The notes under the pieces were generated by a model. That model was not told the DNA's origin. It did no database searches and was given only the letters and a program-made list of their open reading frames with translations. Both the position numbers and the translations under genes were made by a program. A stretch of 64,000 nucleotides of DNA from JBGCEZ01 sp045106735 (GTDB lineage Bacteria; Planctomycetota; Phycisphaerae; Phycisphaerales; SM1A02): contig JBGCEZ010000016.1 in the NCBI GenBank assembly GCA_045106735.1, forward strand, positions 1 through 64,000. The letters are read 5' to 3'. Of the stretch, positions 1 to 8,517 are shown piece by piece (the stretch's first letter is position 1; each line of letters opens with the position of its first letter).

Positions 1-162
1 CGCGCCGCCACCTTCGCCGCCACCCTCGCCGCCGGCGCGATGACCTGCTCTGCCTTGCTGTGCGTGGCCATGCTGCTCGCCGATCGCTCGAGCTGGCCGG
101 CTGCCGCGACGATGGTTCCCGCCGCCGCGATGTCCGTCATCTTCGCGTGGCGCGTCCGATGA
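1..162 (+). CDS. C-terminal end of a membrane protein (partial)
   Basis: Frame 1 is open from the window edge to a TGA at 160-162. The 53 visible residues are strongly hydrophobic, with two likely membrane stretches (Leu/Ala/Met-rich, about residues 5-27 and 31-50), and end in W-R-V-R. Its stop overlaps the next start as ATGA, so it is probably the first of a translationally coupled pair with the methyltransferase-like gene at 159. The family cannot be named from this fragment. Confidence 0.55.
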   Translation, partial: RAATFAATLAAGAMTCSALLCVAMLLADRSSWPAAATMVPAAAMSVIFAWRVR

Positions 163-716
163 ACATCAACGCCATGATTCGTCGCACCATCCGCCCGTCG
201 ACCGATGCATCGACGGCCCGGATCGTCGGCAAGACGCTGGCCCAGACGGCGCTGTTCTGGGGCTTCTTCCTTTGGCTTCTGCCGTGGATCATCATTCGGT
301 TCACCTCGGATTGGCCGCTCCCCGACCTTCGATTCCCGGGCCACACCGCGACAGGCTGGGTCGTGTTCGGCGTCGCCGGGACGATCGGCATCACCTCCGG
401 CATGGTGATGAGTGTGCGCGGTCGCGGCACCCCGATCCCGATGGACTGCGCCCGCGAACTCGTGGTCGTCGGACCCTACCGCTGGGTGCGGAACCCGATG
501 GCGCTGGCCGGCATCACCCAAGGCGTGGCCATCGGCATCGTGCATGGATCACTGCTGGTGATCATGTACGCCCTCGCCGGAGCCGGATTCTGGCATCTCG
601 TTGTTCGCCCGCCGGAGGAGGCCGATCTCGCCGACCGTTTCGGGCTGGACTTCGACTCCTATCGCCGTGACGTCCGGTGCTGGTTGCCCCGACGGCGTCC
701 GTGGTCGCCGGATTGA
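159..716 (+). CDS. Isoprenylcysteine carboxyl methyltransferase-like (ICMT/PEMT/NnrU fold) membrane protein
   Basis: A 185-residue membrane protein with likely membrane helices near residues 30-47, 66-85 and 131-149. The family signature is visible as G-P-Y-R-W-V-R-N-P-M (105-114), followed by a C-terminal P-E-E-A-D-L ... F-G-L-D-F-D-S-Y stretch (152-168), which forms the S-adenosylmethionine site in this fold. Known relatives methylate lipids, isoprenylcysteine or other small molecules at the membrane; the substrate here cannot be read. The frame extends upstream to 60, but the ATG at 159 overlaps the stop of the preceding gene (ATGA) and is the better start. Confidence 0.7.
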   Translation: MNINAMIRRTIRPSTDASTARIVGKTLAQTALFWGFFLWLLPWIIIRFTSDWPLPDLRFPGHTATGWVVFGVAGTIGITSGMVMSVRGRGTPIPMDCARELVVVGPYRWVRNPMALAGITQGVAIGIVHGSLLVIMYALAGAGFWHLVVRPPEEADLADRFGLDFDSYRRDVRCWLPRRRPWSPD

Positions 717-897
717 TCCCGCCGACGCGAATCACACCGATCGCCCCGATCCTCCGTGCACGCGTCCGATTTTCATTGCACGGTAGACCGAGATCTGCAG
801 CGGCCGGCCGCCGTGGCTGAGTGTCCCGATCCCCCCAGGCCGGGACGTGACGCACGCCAGCGGTTCCGCGATGATCGACGGCAAGGAGATCTGTTCC

Positions 898-1296
898 ATG
901 CATGACCGCCACCCCGATCATCCGGCCGAGCGTCCCGGGGCCACGACCACCCCCAACCGGGGCCTCATCGACGAGCTGATCTTTGTGAATGTCGGCGGCC
1001 ACGTCGCCGCGATCGATCGCCTCAGCGGCGAACTCGTCTGGCGCTGGAAAGCCCCGAAGGGTCACAGCTACGGATCGATGTTGGTCCAGGATGACGCCCT
1101 CATCGTCGGCGTGTACGGATACGTGTACTGCCTCGACGCGCTCAGCGGCGAGCTTCGATGGTCGAACCCCCTTCGCGGATTCGGGTTCGGAGTCACGAGT
1201 CTGGCCACCTCCGGGGCGGCGAGTGGCCACGCGAACTCGGCCGCGTCCCAGTCGCAGCAGGCAGCCGCCGCCATCGCCGCCGCGTCGGCATCGTGA
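898..1296 (+). CDS. Small PQQ-like beta-propeller blade protein
   Basis: This 132-residue protein carries two consecutive PQQ-type blades: V-A-A-I-D-R-L-S-G-E-L-V-W-R-W, then Y-C-L-D-A-L-S-G-E-L-R-W. Such blades normally occur in sets of seven or eight in a propeller, so this is a much shortened form that would need to oligomerise or serve as an adaptor. It has no signal peptide and ends in an Ala/Ser/Gln-rich tail. The start at 898 is chosen because AAGGAG (883-888) lies nine bases upstream; the frame could also begin at 847. Substrate and cofactor binding are not evident. Confidence 0.6.
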   Translation: MHDRHPDHPAERPGATTTPNRGLIDELIFVNVGGHVAAIDRLSGELVWRWKAPKGHSYGSMLVQDDALIVGVYGYVYCLDALSGELRWSNPLRGFGFGVTSLATSGAASGHANSAASQSQQAAAAIAAASAS

Positions 1297-1339
1297 GCCG
1301 AACCGCGATCCGCCGATCACCTCGCCCGAGGCCCGCGTC

Positions 1340-1720
1340 ATGCAACTCGATCACGTACAACTCGCCATGCCGGCCGGCGCTGAGGATCAAGCTCGAGCGT
1401 TCTTCGGCGATCTGCTCCGGATGACCGAAGAGACGAAGCCCGAACCACTGCGATCCCGTGGCGGCTGCTGGTTTCGATCCGGGATGTGCGTCGTGCACGT
1501 CGGCGTCGACCCGGACTTTCACCCGCAATCCAAGGCGCATCCCGCCTTCGTCGTGAACGACTTCGACGAACTCGCCGCACGACTCGAATCGTCGGACCAT
1601 CCCGTTCGCCGCGACCAGTCGTTGGGGGGCGTCGATCGACTCTACACGGACGACCCGTTCGGCAACCGCATCGAGTTCATCCGACGCGGCCACGGGTTCA
1701 GCGAGCCTCGCGATGGGTGA
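1340..1720 (+). CDS. VOC (glyoxalase/bleomycin-resistance) family protein
   Basis: This 126-residue single-module VOC protein starts M-Q-L-D-H-V-Q-L-A-M-P, the usual first strand with a metal-ligand histidine (H5). A second module half ends D-D-P-F-G-N-R-I-E-F-I with E112 as a probable metal ligand; H53 and H67 lie between. The family uses a divalent metal for isomerisation, ring opening or drug binding, and the reaction here is unknown. It overlaps the following membrane-protein gene by eight bases, so the two are probably co-translated. Confidence 0.75.
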   Translation: MQLDHVQLAMPAGAEDQARAFFGDLLRMTEETKPEPLRSRGGCWFRSGMCVVHVGVDPDFHPQSKAHPAFVVNDFDELAARLESSDHPVRRDQSLGGVDRLYTDDPFGNRIEFIRRGHGFSEPRDG

Positions 1721-2054
1721 CCTCGCCCGGCCGGGTCTCATGTGGCTGAAGTTCTGGCTCTTCCTGGTCATCGGCGTGATGTCCGGCGCCATCGCCCTGA
1801 CGTTGTTTCCCAGCCTTCGCCTCGCCGCCCTGCTCATCCTCACCGTCTGGGCGTTCTGCCGAGCGTATTACTTCGCCTTCTACGTGATCGAGCATTACAT
1901 CGATCCGGGACAGCGGTACTCCGGCATCGGCGACTTCGTGTGGCGTCGGTGGAGACGGGGGATCGCGGCCGGGGCGGCCGATGTCGAGCCAGGCGCCGCG
2001 ATGATCTCTCGCCCGGCTGACGAGGACGACGCCCCCCAGGCCGCGGGCGAGTGA
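1713..2054 (+). CDS. Hypothetical membrane protein, two TM helices
   Basis: This 113-residue protein has two hydrophobic helices, about residues 11-32 and 35-59. A short Arg-rich segment and an acidic/Ala-rich cytoplasmic tail follow. It starts inside the end of the VOC gene and its TGA overlaps the GTG of the next gene, so it sits in a tight plus-strand operon. An alternative ATG lies at 1740. I do not recognise the family. Confidence 0.6.
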   Translation: MGDLARPGLMWLKFWLFLVIGVMSGAIALTLFPSLRLAALLILTVWAFCRAYYFAFYVIEHYIDPGQRYSGIGDFVWRRWRRGIAAGAADVEPGAAMISRPADEDDAPQAAGE

Positions 2055-3187
2055 CGCTCCAACGAGACGCCCGAAGGCAACGCTGGCGCACGTGGTGTTT
2101 CCTCGCCGCGATGATCTTCCTCGCCGTCGTCCTGCTTCCATGGGCGGTCAACCGCGTCACCGCGGGGAACCGGCGGATCGTCATCCACCCTCCAGTGCTT
2201 GCCGCATCCGGATCGAGTGATCCCGCTCAAACTGACGCGACCCCGAGCCCCACCGCCGATCGCGGGCCCGCGCTTCGCCTGCTGCTCTGGAACATCGCCC
2301 ACGGTCGCGGCCTGTCCGACGACAACCACACAGGGGAGTCACTGGCCGAACGCATGGATCGCCATGACGCCATCGCTGCAGTGATCCGCGACAAACGGCC
2401 GGACATCGTCATCCTCAACGAAGTCGACTTTGATGTCCCGTGGAGCCACGGGGTAGACCACGCACACGTCCTGGCCGACGCCACCGGACTCCCCCATCGG
2501 GCGACCCAGACGAACTTCGATGTTCAGATCGTGCACCAGACGTACCGATGGGGCAATGCGGTGCTGAGCCGGTGGCCGATCACCGCCGCCCGCGATGTTC
2601 CGATCCCGGGCTTCGCGACCTGGGAGTCGCTTCTCGCTGGCCAGAAGCGAGCAGCCCTCCATGAGCTCGACACGCCGGACGGTCCGCTCATGTTGCTCGC
2701 CACCCACCTCTCCCCGCAGTCGGAGGCGCTCCGCGCCCGATCCGCCGAGGCACTCGTCGAGTTCGACGCCCCCGCGCCGTTCATCCTCGCCGGGGATCTG
2801 AATGCCGCCGCGCCCGGAAGCCCCGGCGCACAGATCACTGACGACGGCCGCAACGCCATCAGAGTCCTGCAGGCCTCCGGCTCCTTCACCATTCCCCCCG
2901 ACCCGCCGGCCACCTATCCCGCTCGGTCACCCACGCGAACGATCGATTGGATTCTGCCCCCCGCCGGCTGGTCGATTGAGTCCACGGAAGCGTTCGACAC
3001 CACGCTGTCCGACCACCTACCGGTGCTCATGCTCTGTCGTCCCCCGGGGCCAGTCGACGAGGCACCGCACTCCACCGACGGTCTCGTCGGATCCGGCAGC
3101 ACCGCCGACAACAGAGACGACGCCGACGACGCCGACAACACGGACAACGCCGACACCTCGCCACCGCCGAACGGATCGCCGCCATGA
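2051..3187 (+). CDS. Endonuclease/exonuclease/phosphatase (EEP) family protein, membrane-anchored
   Basis: This 378-residue protein has an N-terminal TM segment (about 15-32) and then a full EEP domain. The catalytic signposts are present: L-L-W-N-I (N81), I-L-N-E-V-D (E124), T-H-L-S-P, A-G-D-L-N-A, I-D-W-I and S-D-H-L-P-V. The family cleaves phosphodiester or phosphomonoester bonds with Mg2+. The anchor suggests an extracytoplasmic enzyme acting on nucleic acid, phospholipid or inositol phosphates. The last 30 residues are an Asp/Asn-rich tail. GTG is the start, overlapping the previous stop; the stop overlaps the next ATG as ATGA. Confidence 0.75.
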   Translation: MTLQRDARRQRWRTWCFLAAMIFLAVVLLPWAVNRVTAGNRRIVIHPPVLAASGSSDPAQTDATPSPTADRGPALRLLLWNIAHGRGLSDDNHTGESLAERMDRHDAIAAVIRDKRPDIVILNEVDFDVPWSHGVDHAHVLADATGLPHRATQTNFDVQIVHQTYRWGNAVLSRWPITAARDVPIPGFATWESLLAGQKRAALHELDTPDGPLMLLATHLSPQSEALRARSAEALVEFDAPAPFILAGDLNAAAPGSPGAQITDDGRNAIRVLQASGSFTIPPDPPATYPARSPTRTIDWILPPAGWSIESTEAFDTTLSDHLPVLMLCRPPGPVDEAPHSTDGLVGSGSTADNRDDADDADNTDNADTSPPPNGSPP

Positions 3188-4038
3188 CTCGCCGGTTCGC
3201 TCGCCGGTTCGCTCGCCGGTTCGCTCGCCGGTTCGCTCGCCGGTTCGCTCGCCGGTTCGCTCGCCGGCATCACTACACGTTCGACGATCTCCGTGCCGTG
3301 TACCCGAACGGCGAGCCCGTTGCTTACAACCCGCGCCTCACGATGACGGCACTCGTGCTCACGCTCAGTGCATTGGTCCTCGGCGTGATGTCCCACAAGC
3401 TGAGCCCCCTTGATTCGACGAGCACCGAATCGCTGCGCTGGGTCTTGTACGAACAGGAAGGTGTCCTCGGGGGACGCATCGCCGGCCACTGGCCCCGAGG
3501 CGGCTCGGGACAGACCATCCTCGGACATTGGACGACGACTTGGATCCGCGGTCGCGGCGGCGTGACACTCGTGCGCGTCATCGATCGAACAACCCTCGAG
3601 TTCAGTCCCGCTCGTGCGGCCATGGCCGAGCCGCTTCGTGAACACGTCCTGGCGTTCATGCGTCGCGAGCTGACGCTCCGACTCGAAGACGGGCGTCTTG
3701 AGTCCTTCGATTCCCTGACGCGAGCGGGAGCTCCGTTTGTCAACGGTGTCGCAGTGGGGCCAGACCACGGACGCCTCCGTTGGTTCGCCACGACCGTGCG
3801 TTTCACGACGTTGGTCGCGATCGCCGCCGCGGCCATCGGCGTTCCGATGCTCATCTGCACCGGGAACTGTGAATCGCATCGACGCCGCTACCGCCAACTG
3901 GAGTCGATCGCCCTGGCGGCGGTGGATGCCCGAACATGTCCCACCTGTCGTTACCCCCGCGGCCCGGGTGATCGGTGCACCGAGTGCGGTCGCCTCTGGC
4001 CGACACGTCCGCCGCTGACGCGGGCTTCGGTACCATGA
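3184..4038 (+). CDS. Zinc-ribbon membrane protein with N-terminal RRFA tandem repeat
   Basis: This 284-residue protein begins with six perfect R-R-F-A repeats (residues 3-26). It has TM helices near 53-70 and 203-224 enclosing an extracytoplasmic domain, and a C-terminal zinc ribbon with C252-P-T-C255 and C265-T-E-C268. The ribbon resembles those of the proteins at 5256 and 6238. The RRFA tract may be a slippage product ahead of the true N-terminus; an internal Met at residue 54 lies within the first TM helix. Function is unknown. The start overlaps the upstream stop as ATGA. Confidence 0.6.
   Translation: MTRRFARRFARRFARRFARRFARRFARRHHYTFDDLRAVYPNGEPVAYNPRLTMTALVLTLSALVLGVMSHKLSPLDSTSTESLRWVLYEQEGVLGGRIAGHWPRGGSGQTILGHWTTTWIRGRGGVTLVRVIDRTTLEFSPARAAMAEPLREHVLAFMRRELTLRLEDGRLESFDSLTRAGAPFVNGVAVGPDHGRLRWFATTVRFTTLVAIAAAAIGVPMLICTGNCESHRRRYRQLESIALAAVDARTCPTCRYPRGPGDRCTECGRLWPTRPPLTRASVP
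3190..3267 (+). repeat. 12-bp tandem repeat, 6.5 perfect copies (coding)
   Basis: The unit CGCCGGTTCGCT is repeated six times without a mismatch, followed by half a unit. It stays in frame and encodes Arg-Arg-Phe-Ala. Perfect identity between copies indicates recent expansion or active slippage. Confidence 0.95.
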
Positions 4039-4042
4039 CCGG

Positions 4043-5149
4043 ATGCGGATGTCATCACCTCGTTCTTTCGTCATTCATTCGCCGTCTGTCTGCGGGAGCC
4101 CTGACTCGCCCCACGGCGCACGATCAACCTGCCGCGCGATCGCTGCTCTCCTGACCACGCTCACGCTTGTCGCCAGCACCGGCTGCTCGAGCGGGCTCCG
4201 CGTCGGTTCCGTCGACGACACCGTCGGTCCCGTCGATCCGGACCGCCCGCTCCTCGTGGTCCTTGGCACGGCCCAGGACGCCGGCTCACCGCAAGTCAAT
4301 TCGCCAGCCGACCATCCGGCTCGCCAGCATCCGCAGCTGCGCCGGTTCGCCACGTCGCTCGGGGTGATCGATCCAGCCACCGACGGCAAGTGGCTGTTCG
4401 AAGCCACGCCCGACTTTCGGGAGCAAGCGTGGCTGCTCAGTCAACTGGCCGTGGATTCACGTCTGACGTCCGATGCGGCTTCCCCCGCGAACGGGACCCC
4501 AGATGTCACTCCCGACGGGATCTTCCTGACCCACGCCCACATCGGCCACTACACCGGACTGATGTTCCTGGGCCACGAATCGATGGGCGCACGGCGCGTC
4601 CCGGTTCATGCCGCCCCACGCATGGCTGAGTTTCTTCGGACCAACGGCCCTTGGGGCCAACTCGTTCGGTACGAGAACATCGATGTGCAACCACTGACGG
4701 TCGGCGGACCGATCGCCCTCACCGACACGGTTTCGGCCACCGCGTTCCTGGTCCCCCACCGGCAGGAGTACAGCGAGGTCGTGGGATTCCGTATCGACGG
4801 GCCGGAACGTTCGGCGCTGTTCATCCCGGACATCGACTCGTGGGACGAATGGGCTGAATCTGGCACGGATATCGTCGACCTTGTTCAGACGGTGGACATC
4901 GCCTTTCTCGACGCGACGTTCCACGACGACAATGAGATCCCCGGCCGCGACATGAGTACGTTTCCGCACCCTCGCATCGTTGAGACGATGGATCGACTCG
5001 ACCACCTCCCGGCCGCCGTGCGCGATCGAGTTCACTTCATTCACCTGAACCACACGAACCCGGCCCAGTGGATGGGCACGCCGGAGCGTGAGGCGATCGA
5101 GCGCCGCGGCTTCAACGTTGCGGCCCGAGGCTACCGCTTCTCGCTGTGA
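4043..5149 (+). CDS. PqqB-like metallo-beta-lactamase-fold hydrolase, lipoprotein
   Basis: This 368-residue protein has a signal peptide ending in a lipobox (A-S-T-G-C48), so it is probably an exported lipoprotein. The mature domain opens V-L-G-T-A-Q-D-A-G-S-P-Q, which matches the start of PqqB-type MBL proteins. It has the metal motif T-H-A-H-I-G-H-Y (163-170) and later I-P-D-I-D and H-L-N-H segments. PqqB is cytoplasmic and acts in pyrroloquinoline quinone synthesis; an exported relative outside a pqq operon is more likely a hydrolase of a different small molecule. A PQQ-blade gene lies about 3 kb upstream, but no other pqq genes are visible. Confidence 0.7.
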   Translation: MRMSSPRSFVIHSPSVCGSPDSPHGARSTCRAIAALLTTLTLVASTGCSSGLRVGSVDDTVGPVDPDRPLLVVLGTAQDAGSPQVNSPADHPARQHPQLRRFATSLGVIDPATDGKWLFEATPDFREQAWLLSQLAVDSRLTSDAASPANGTPDVTPDGIFLTHAHIGHYTGLMFLGHESMGARRVPVHAAPRMAEFLRTNGPWGQLVRYENIDVQPLTVGGPIALTDTVSATAFLVPHRQEYSEVVGFRIDGPERSALFIPDIDSWDEWAESGTDIVDLVQTVDIAFLDATFHDDNEIPGRDMSTFPHPRIVETMDRLDHLPAAVRDRVHFIHLNHTNPAQWMGTPEREAIERRGFNVAARGYRFSL

Positions 5150-5255
5150 CGTTTCATGCTCGGCCCGAGTCGGACGGCGTGCGCGAACAATCCGACCGGC
5201 TCTCACGTACCGGTGCGACCGACGCCCCGACGACCTCGAATCTACTGGGATCGAG

Positions 5256-6203
<948 letters not shown>

Positions 6204-6237
6204 CCCGACACTGGCCCGGTACCGGTAGGCTTTCGGC

Positions 6238-7494
6238 ATGCACGTGCCATGGATGGGCTGGTTGCTTCTGGGCTTGGGTGTCGTCACCGTCATGAGCGGC
6301 GCGTTCGCGTTCGCCACCCGGGCCCGTGGCTCGCGTTTCATGTGTCCCGGGCCGCGGCCGACTGGCTGGCGACGCCTCGATATCCGCGAGTGGTACCGGC
6401 GCATCCGCTGCGGCTACGACTGCTCCGGCCTTCGCGCGACACCCATCGGCACCCGCACCCCGCGCTGGTTCATCGGACCGCCGCCGCCCGCTCCCGGTGT
6501 CCGCTGCCCGGAGTGCGGTTCGGTCACGCTGTCCCGGGACCTCCTCGCCGCGGGGCCACGGATCGGCCGCTTCCGAATCGTCGCCACCCTCGCCGCTCTG
6601 ACGATGCTGACCACCGGCGGCGCCATCGCGTACGTCGGCACCCACGGCCATCTGACCAGCCTGATCCCCGATCGACCGCTGGCCATGATGGCCCGCACCG
6701 GGCGGGCCGGATACGGATCCCCGCTGCGCGACGAGATCCACCGCCGCGCCTCCACGGGCGGGTTCGGCGACGCCCCAGCCCGCAGCGTGGCCGCCGCGGT
6801 CGTGGCGGATCTCCGGGACGACGACATCCCCTGGAACTCGTACCCGGCCCAGCGACTCCTGGACGACCTCTGGCCCGCGTCGCGCACCGCCCTGGAGTAC
6901 GAACTCGAGATCGGCGACCTGCAGTCACGCATTCTCGCCGCCCGGGTGCTGCGTCATCACGTGAAGACGCCGTCGGACGCGCTGCTGCGGGCGTGCGTGC
7001 AGGATCTCCGGAACGATCGCGGCCTGGTGACCGGCCAGGCGACGGATCTCAACATGCGGTACGCCGCGTGGTATCTCATGGAGTGGGCGAACGAAGCCGA
7101 ACCGCATCTCGTGGCCGCCCTGGGTTCCGACGACATGCAGCAGCGACTCATCGCCGCGGGCATCGCCGGATTCGCGAATTTCGGACACTGCAATGATGCG
7201 GTGGCCGAAGTTCTGATCGACCACCTGCAGGACAACGACATCCGCGAGGACGCTCGACTCGCCATCCCGGCTCTTCACTCGATGGGCGAGTCGATCCTGC
7301 CGATGCTCCGCCGCCACGTGGATCACGGTGACGACCAGTCGCGGGCGATCCTCCTCGCCTTGATCGAACGGATCGAGCATCCGGACCGCCGCACCCGAGA
7401 CTGCGTCCATGCCTTTCCGCCCGTGACGACCCGGGCGCCCGGCGTTCCGCACACGCTTTCGTTCGGCTCGGCCATGCCCCAGTTCATGGACTGA
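6238..7494 (+). CDS. HEAT-like repeat protein with zinc-ribbon and two TM helices
   Basis: This 418-residue protein has TM helices near 5-25 and 113-133. Between them lies a split zinc ribbon with C58-G-Y-D-C62 and C90-P-E-C93. The C-terminal two thirds (about 190-395) consists of helical pairs rich in Leu/Ala/Asp that resemble HEAT or PBS-lyase-like repeats, for example around A-A-G-I-A-G-F. Such repeats mediate protein-protein contacts. It continues the series of zinc-ribbon membrane proteins at 3184 and 5256. No enzymatic motif is seen. Confidence 0.6.
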   Translation: MHVPWMGWLLLGLGVVTVMSGAFAFATRARGSRFMCPGPRPTGWRRLDIREWYRRIRCGYDCSGLRATPIGTRTPRWFIGPPPPAPGVRCPECGSVTLSRDLLAAGPRIGRFRIVATLAALTMLTTGGAIAYVGTHGHLTSLIPDRPLAMMARTGRAGYGSPLRDEIHRRASTGGFGDAPARSVAAAVVADLRDDDIPWNSYPAQRLLDDLWPASRTALEYELEIGDLQSRILAARVLRHHVKTPSDALLRACVQDLRNDRGLVTGQATDLNMRYAAWYLMEWANEAEPHLVAALGSDDMQQRLIAAGIAGFANFGHCNDAVAEVLIDHLQDNDIREDARLAIPALHSMGESILPMLRRHVDHGDDQSRAILLALIERIEHPDRRTRDCVHAFPPVTTRAPGVPHTLSFGSAMPQFMD

Positions 7495-7620
7495 GCGGCG
7501 AAACCGCCGCCGGGCGAACGAACGACTATCGTTCCCGACATGACCCACGCCCCCGGCTCCGATTCGTGCTCGCCCTCGTCCTCAGCCTCGCCTTCATCTC
7601 CCGCATCGACGACCAGCTCG

Positions 7621-8427
7621 ATGCCGCACCGCCACGGTCCCATCGGCCTGATGGGCGCGATGCCCGAGGAAATCGCTGGCTTGCTGGCCACGCCAGGCGC
7701 AGCGCTGGAGACCGTCGAGCGCGGCGGCCGCCAATATGCCGTTGGCCGGCTCTTTGACCACGACGTGGTCGTCGTGCACGCCCGCTGCGGAAAAGTCGCT
7801 GCGGCGACGACGGCCACCGACTTGATCGTGCACTTCGGCTGCCGCGAGATCATCTTCACCGGCGTCGCCGGCCGCGTCGCGACCACCCTGCGGATCGGCG
7901 ACGTCGTCATCGCCACCGAGCTCATCCAGCACGACATGGACGCCACGCCGATCTTCCCGCGGTACGAGGTGCCGCTGACCGGCCGCAGCCGTTTCGCCGC
8001 GTGTCCGGCTCGACTGCCGCGGGCGACCGCTGCGGCCGAGCGCTTTCTCGGTGGCCCGGCGATCGCTCAGCTCCCCGACGATGTGCGCCGGACGCTGGCC
8101 CTGGACACCCCAGTCGTGCACCGTGGCCTGATCACCAGCGGCGACCAGTTCTTTGCCGCGGCCGAGGACGTGGCCCGACTGCGCCAGGAGCTGCCCGACG
8201 CGATGTGCGTCGAGATGGAAGGCGCGGCCGTGGCCCAGGTGGCGGCCGATTTCGATGTCCCGGTCACCGTGATCCGGACGATCAGTGACGGGGCCGACGA
8301 CGACGCCCCGGACGACTTCTGGCGAGCCTTGACCGCGATCGGCGCGGCGTGGTCGCACGGCATCCTCGAGACCATGTTCGCCGCCGATGCGGCGGATGGA
8401 CAGCCGGCGGTGAGTCCGCCGACCTGA
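7621..8427 (+). CDS. mtnN: 5'-methylthioadenosine/S-adenosylhomocysteine nucleosidase
   Basis: This 268-residue protein matches MTAN throughout. It has I-G-L-M-G-A-M-P-E-E (general acid E16), F-T-G-V-A-G and I-G-D-V-V-I-A, then S-G-D-Q-F, C-V-E-M-E-G-A-A-V-A-Q-V-A and R-T-I-S-D-G-A-D with the catalytic Asp. It hydrolyses the glycosidic bond of MTA and SAH, recycling the products of SAM-dependent reactions. The ATG at 7621 places the first strand as in characterised members; the frame could start at 7540, which would add a Ser/Pro-rich leader. It converges on the gene ending at 8518 across a strong hairpin. Confidence 0.85.
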   Translation: MPHRHGPIGLMGAMPEEIAGLLATPGAALETVERGGRQYAVGRLFDHDVVVVHARCGKVAAATTATDLIVHFGCREIIFTGVAGRVATTLRIGDVVIATELIQHDMDATPIFPRYEVPLTGRSRFAACPARLPRATAAAERFLGGPAIAQLPDDVRRTLALDTPVVHRGLITSGDQFFAAAEDVARLRQELPDAMCVEMEGAAVAQVAADFDVPVTVIRTISDGADDDAPDDFWRALTAIGAAWSHGILETMFAADAADGQPAVSPPT

Positions 8428-8439
8428 CGTGGCGCGCAA

Positions 8440-8473
8440 GGACGCGGCGCACGATCACTCGCCCGCCGCGTCC
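8440..8473. terminator. Hairpin between convergent genes
   Basis: A perfect 10-bp inverted repeat, GGACGCGGCG with CGCCGCGTCC, is separated by 14 bases. It lies between the ends of mtnN (+) and the gene ending at 8518 (-). There is no clear T-tract, so this is a GC hairpin that could act in both directions rather than a textbook intrinsic terminator. Confidence 0.5.
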
Positions 8474-8517
8474 CCGTGGGATTCACGCATCACCGGCCGG
8501 TCCGCCGCGAGGCGGGG

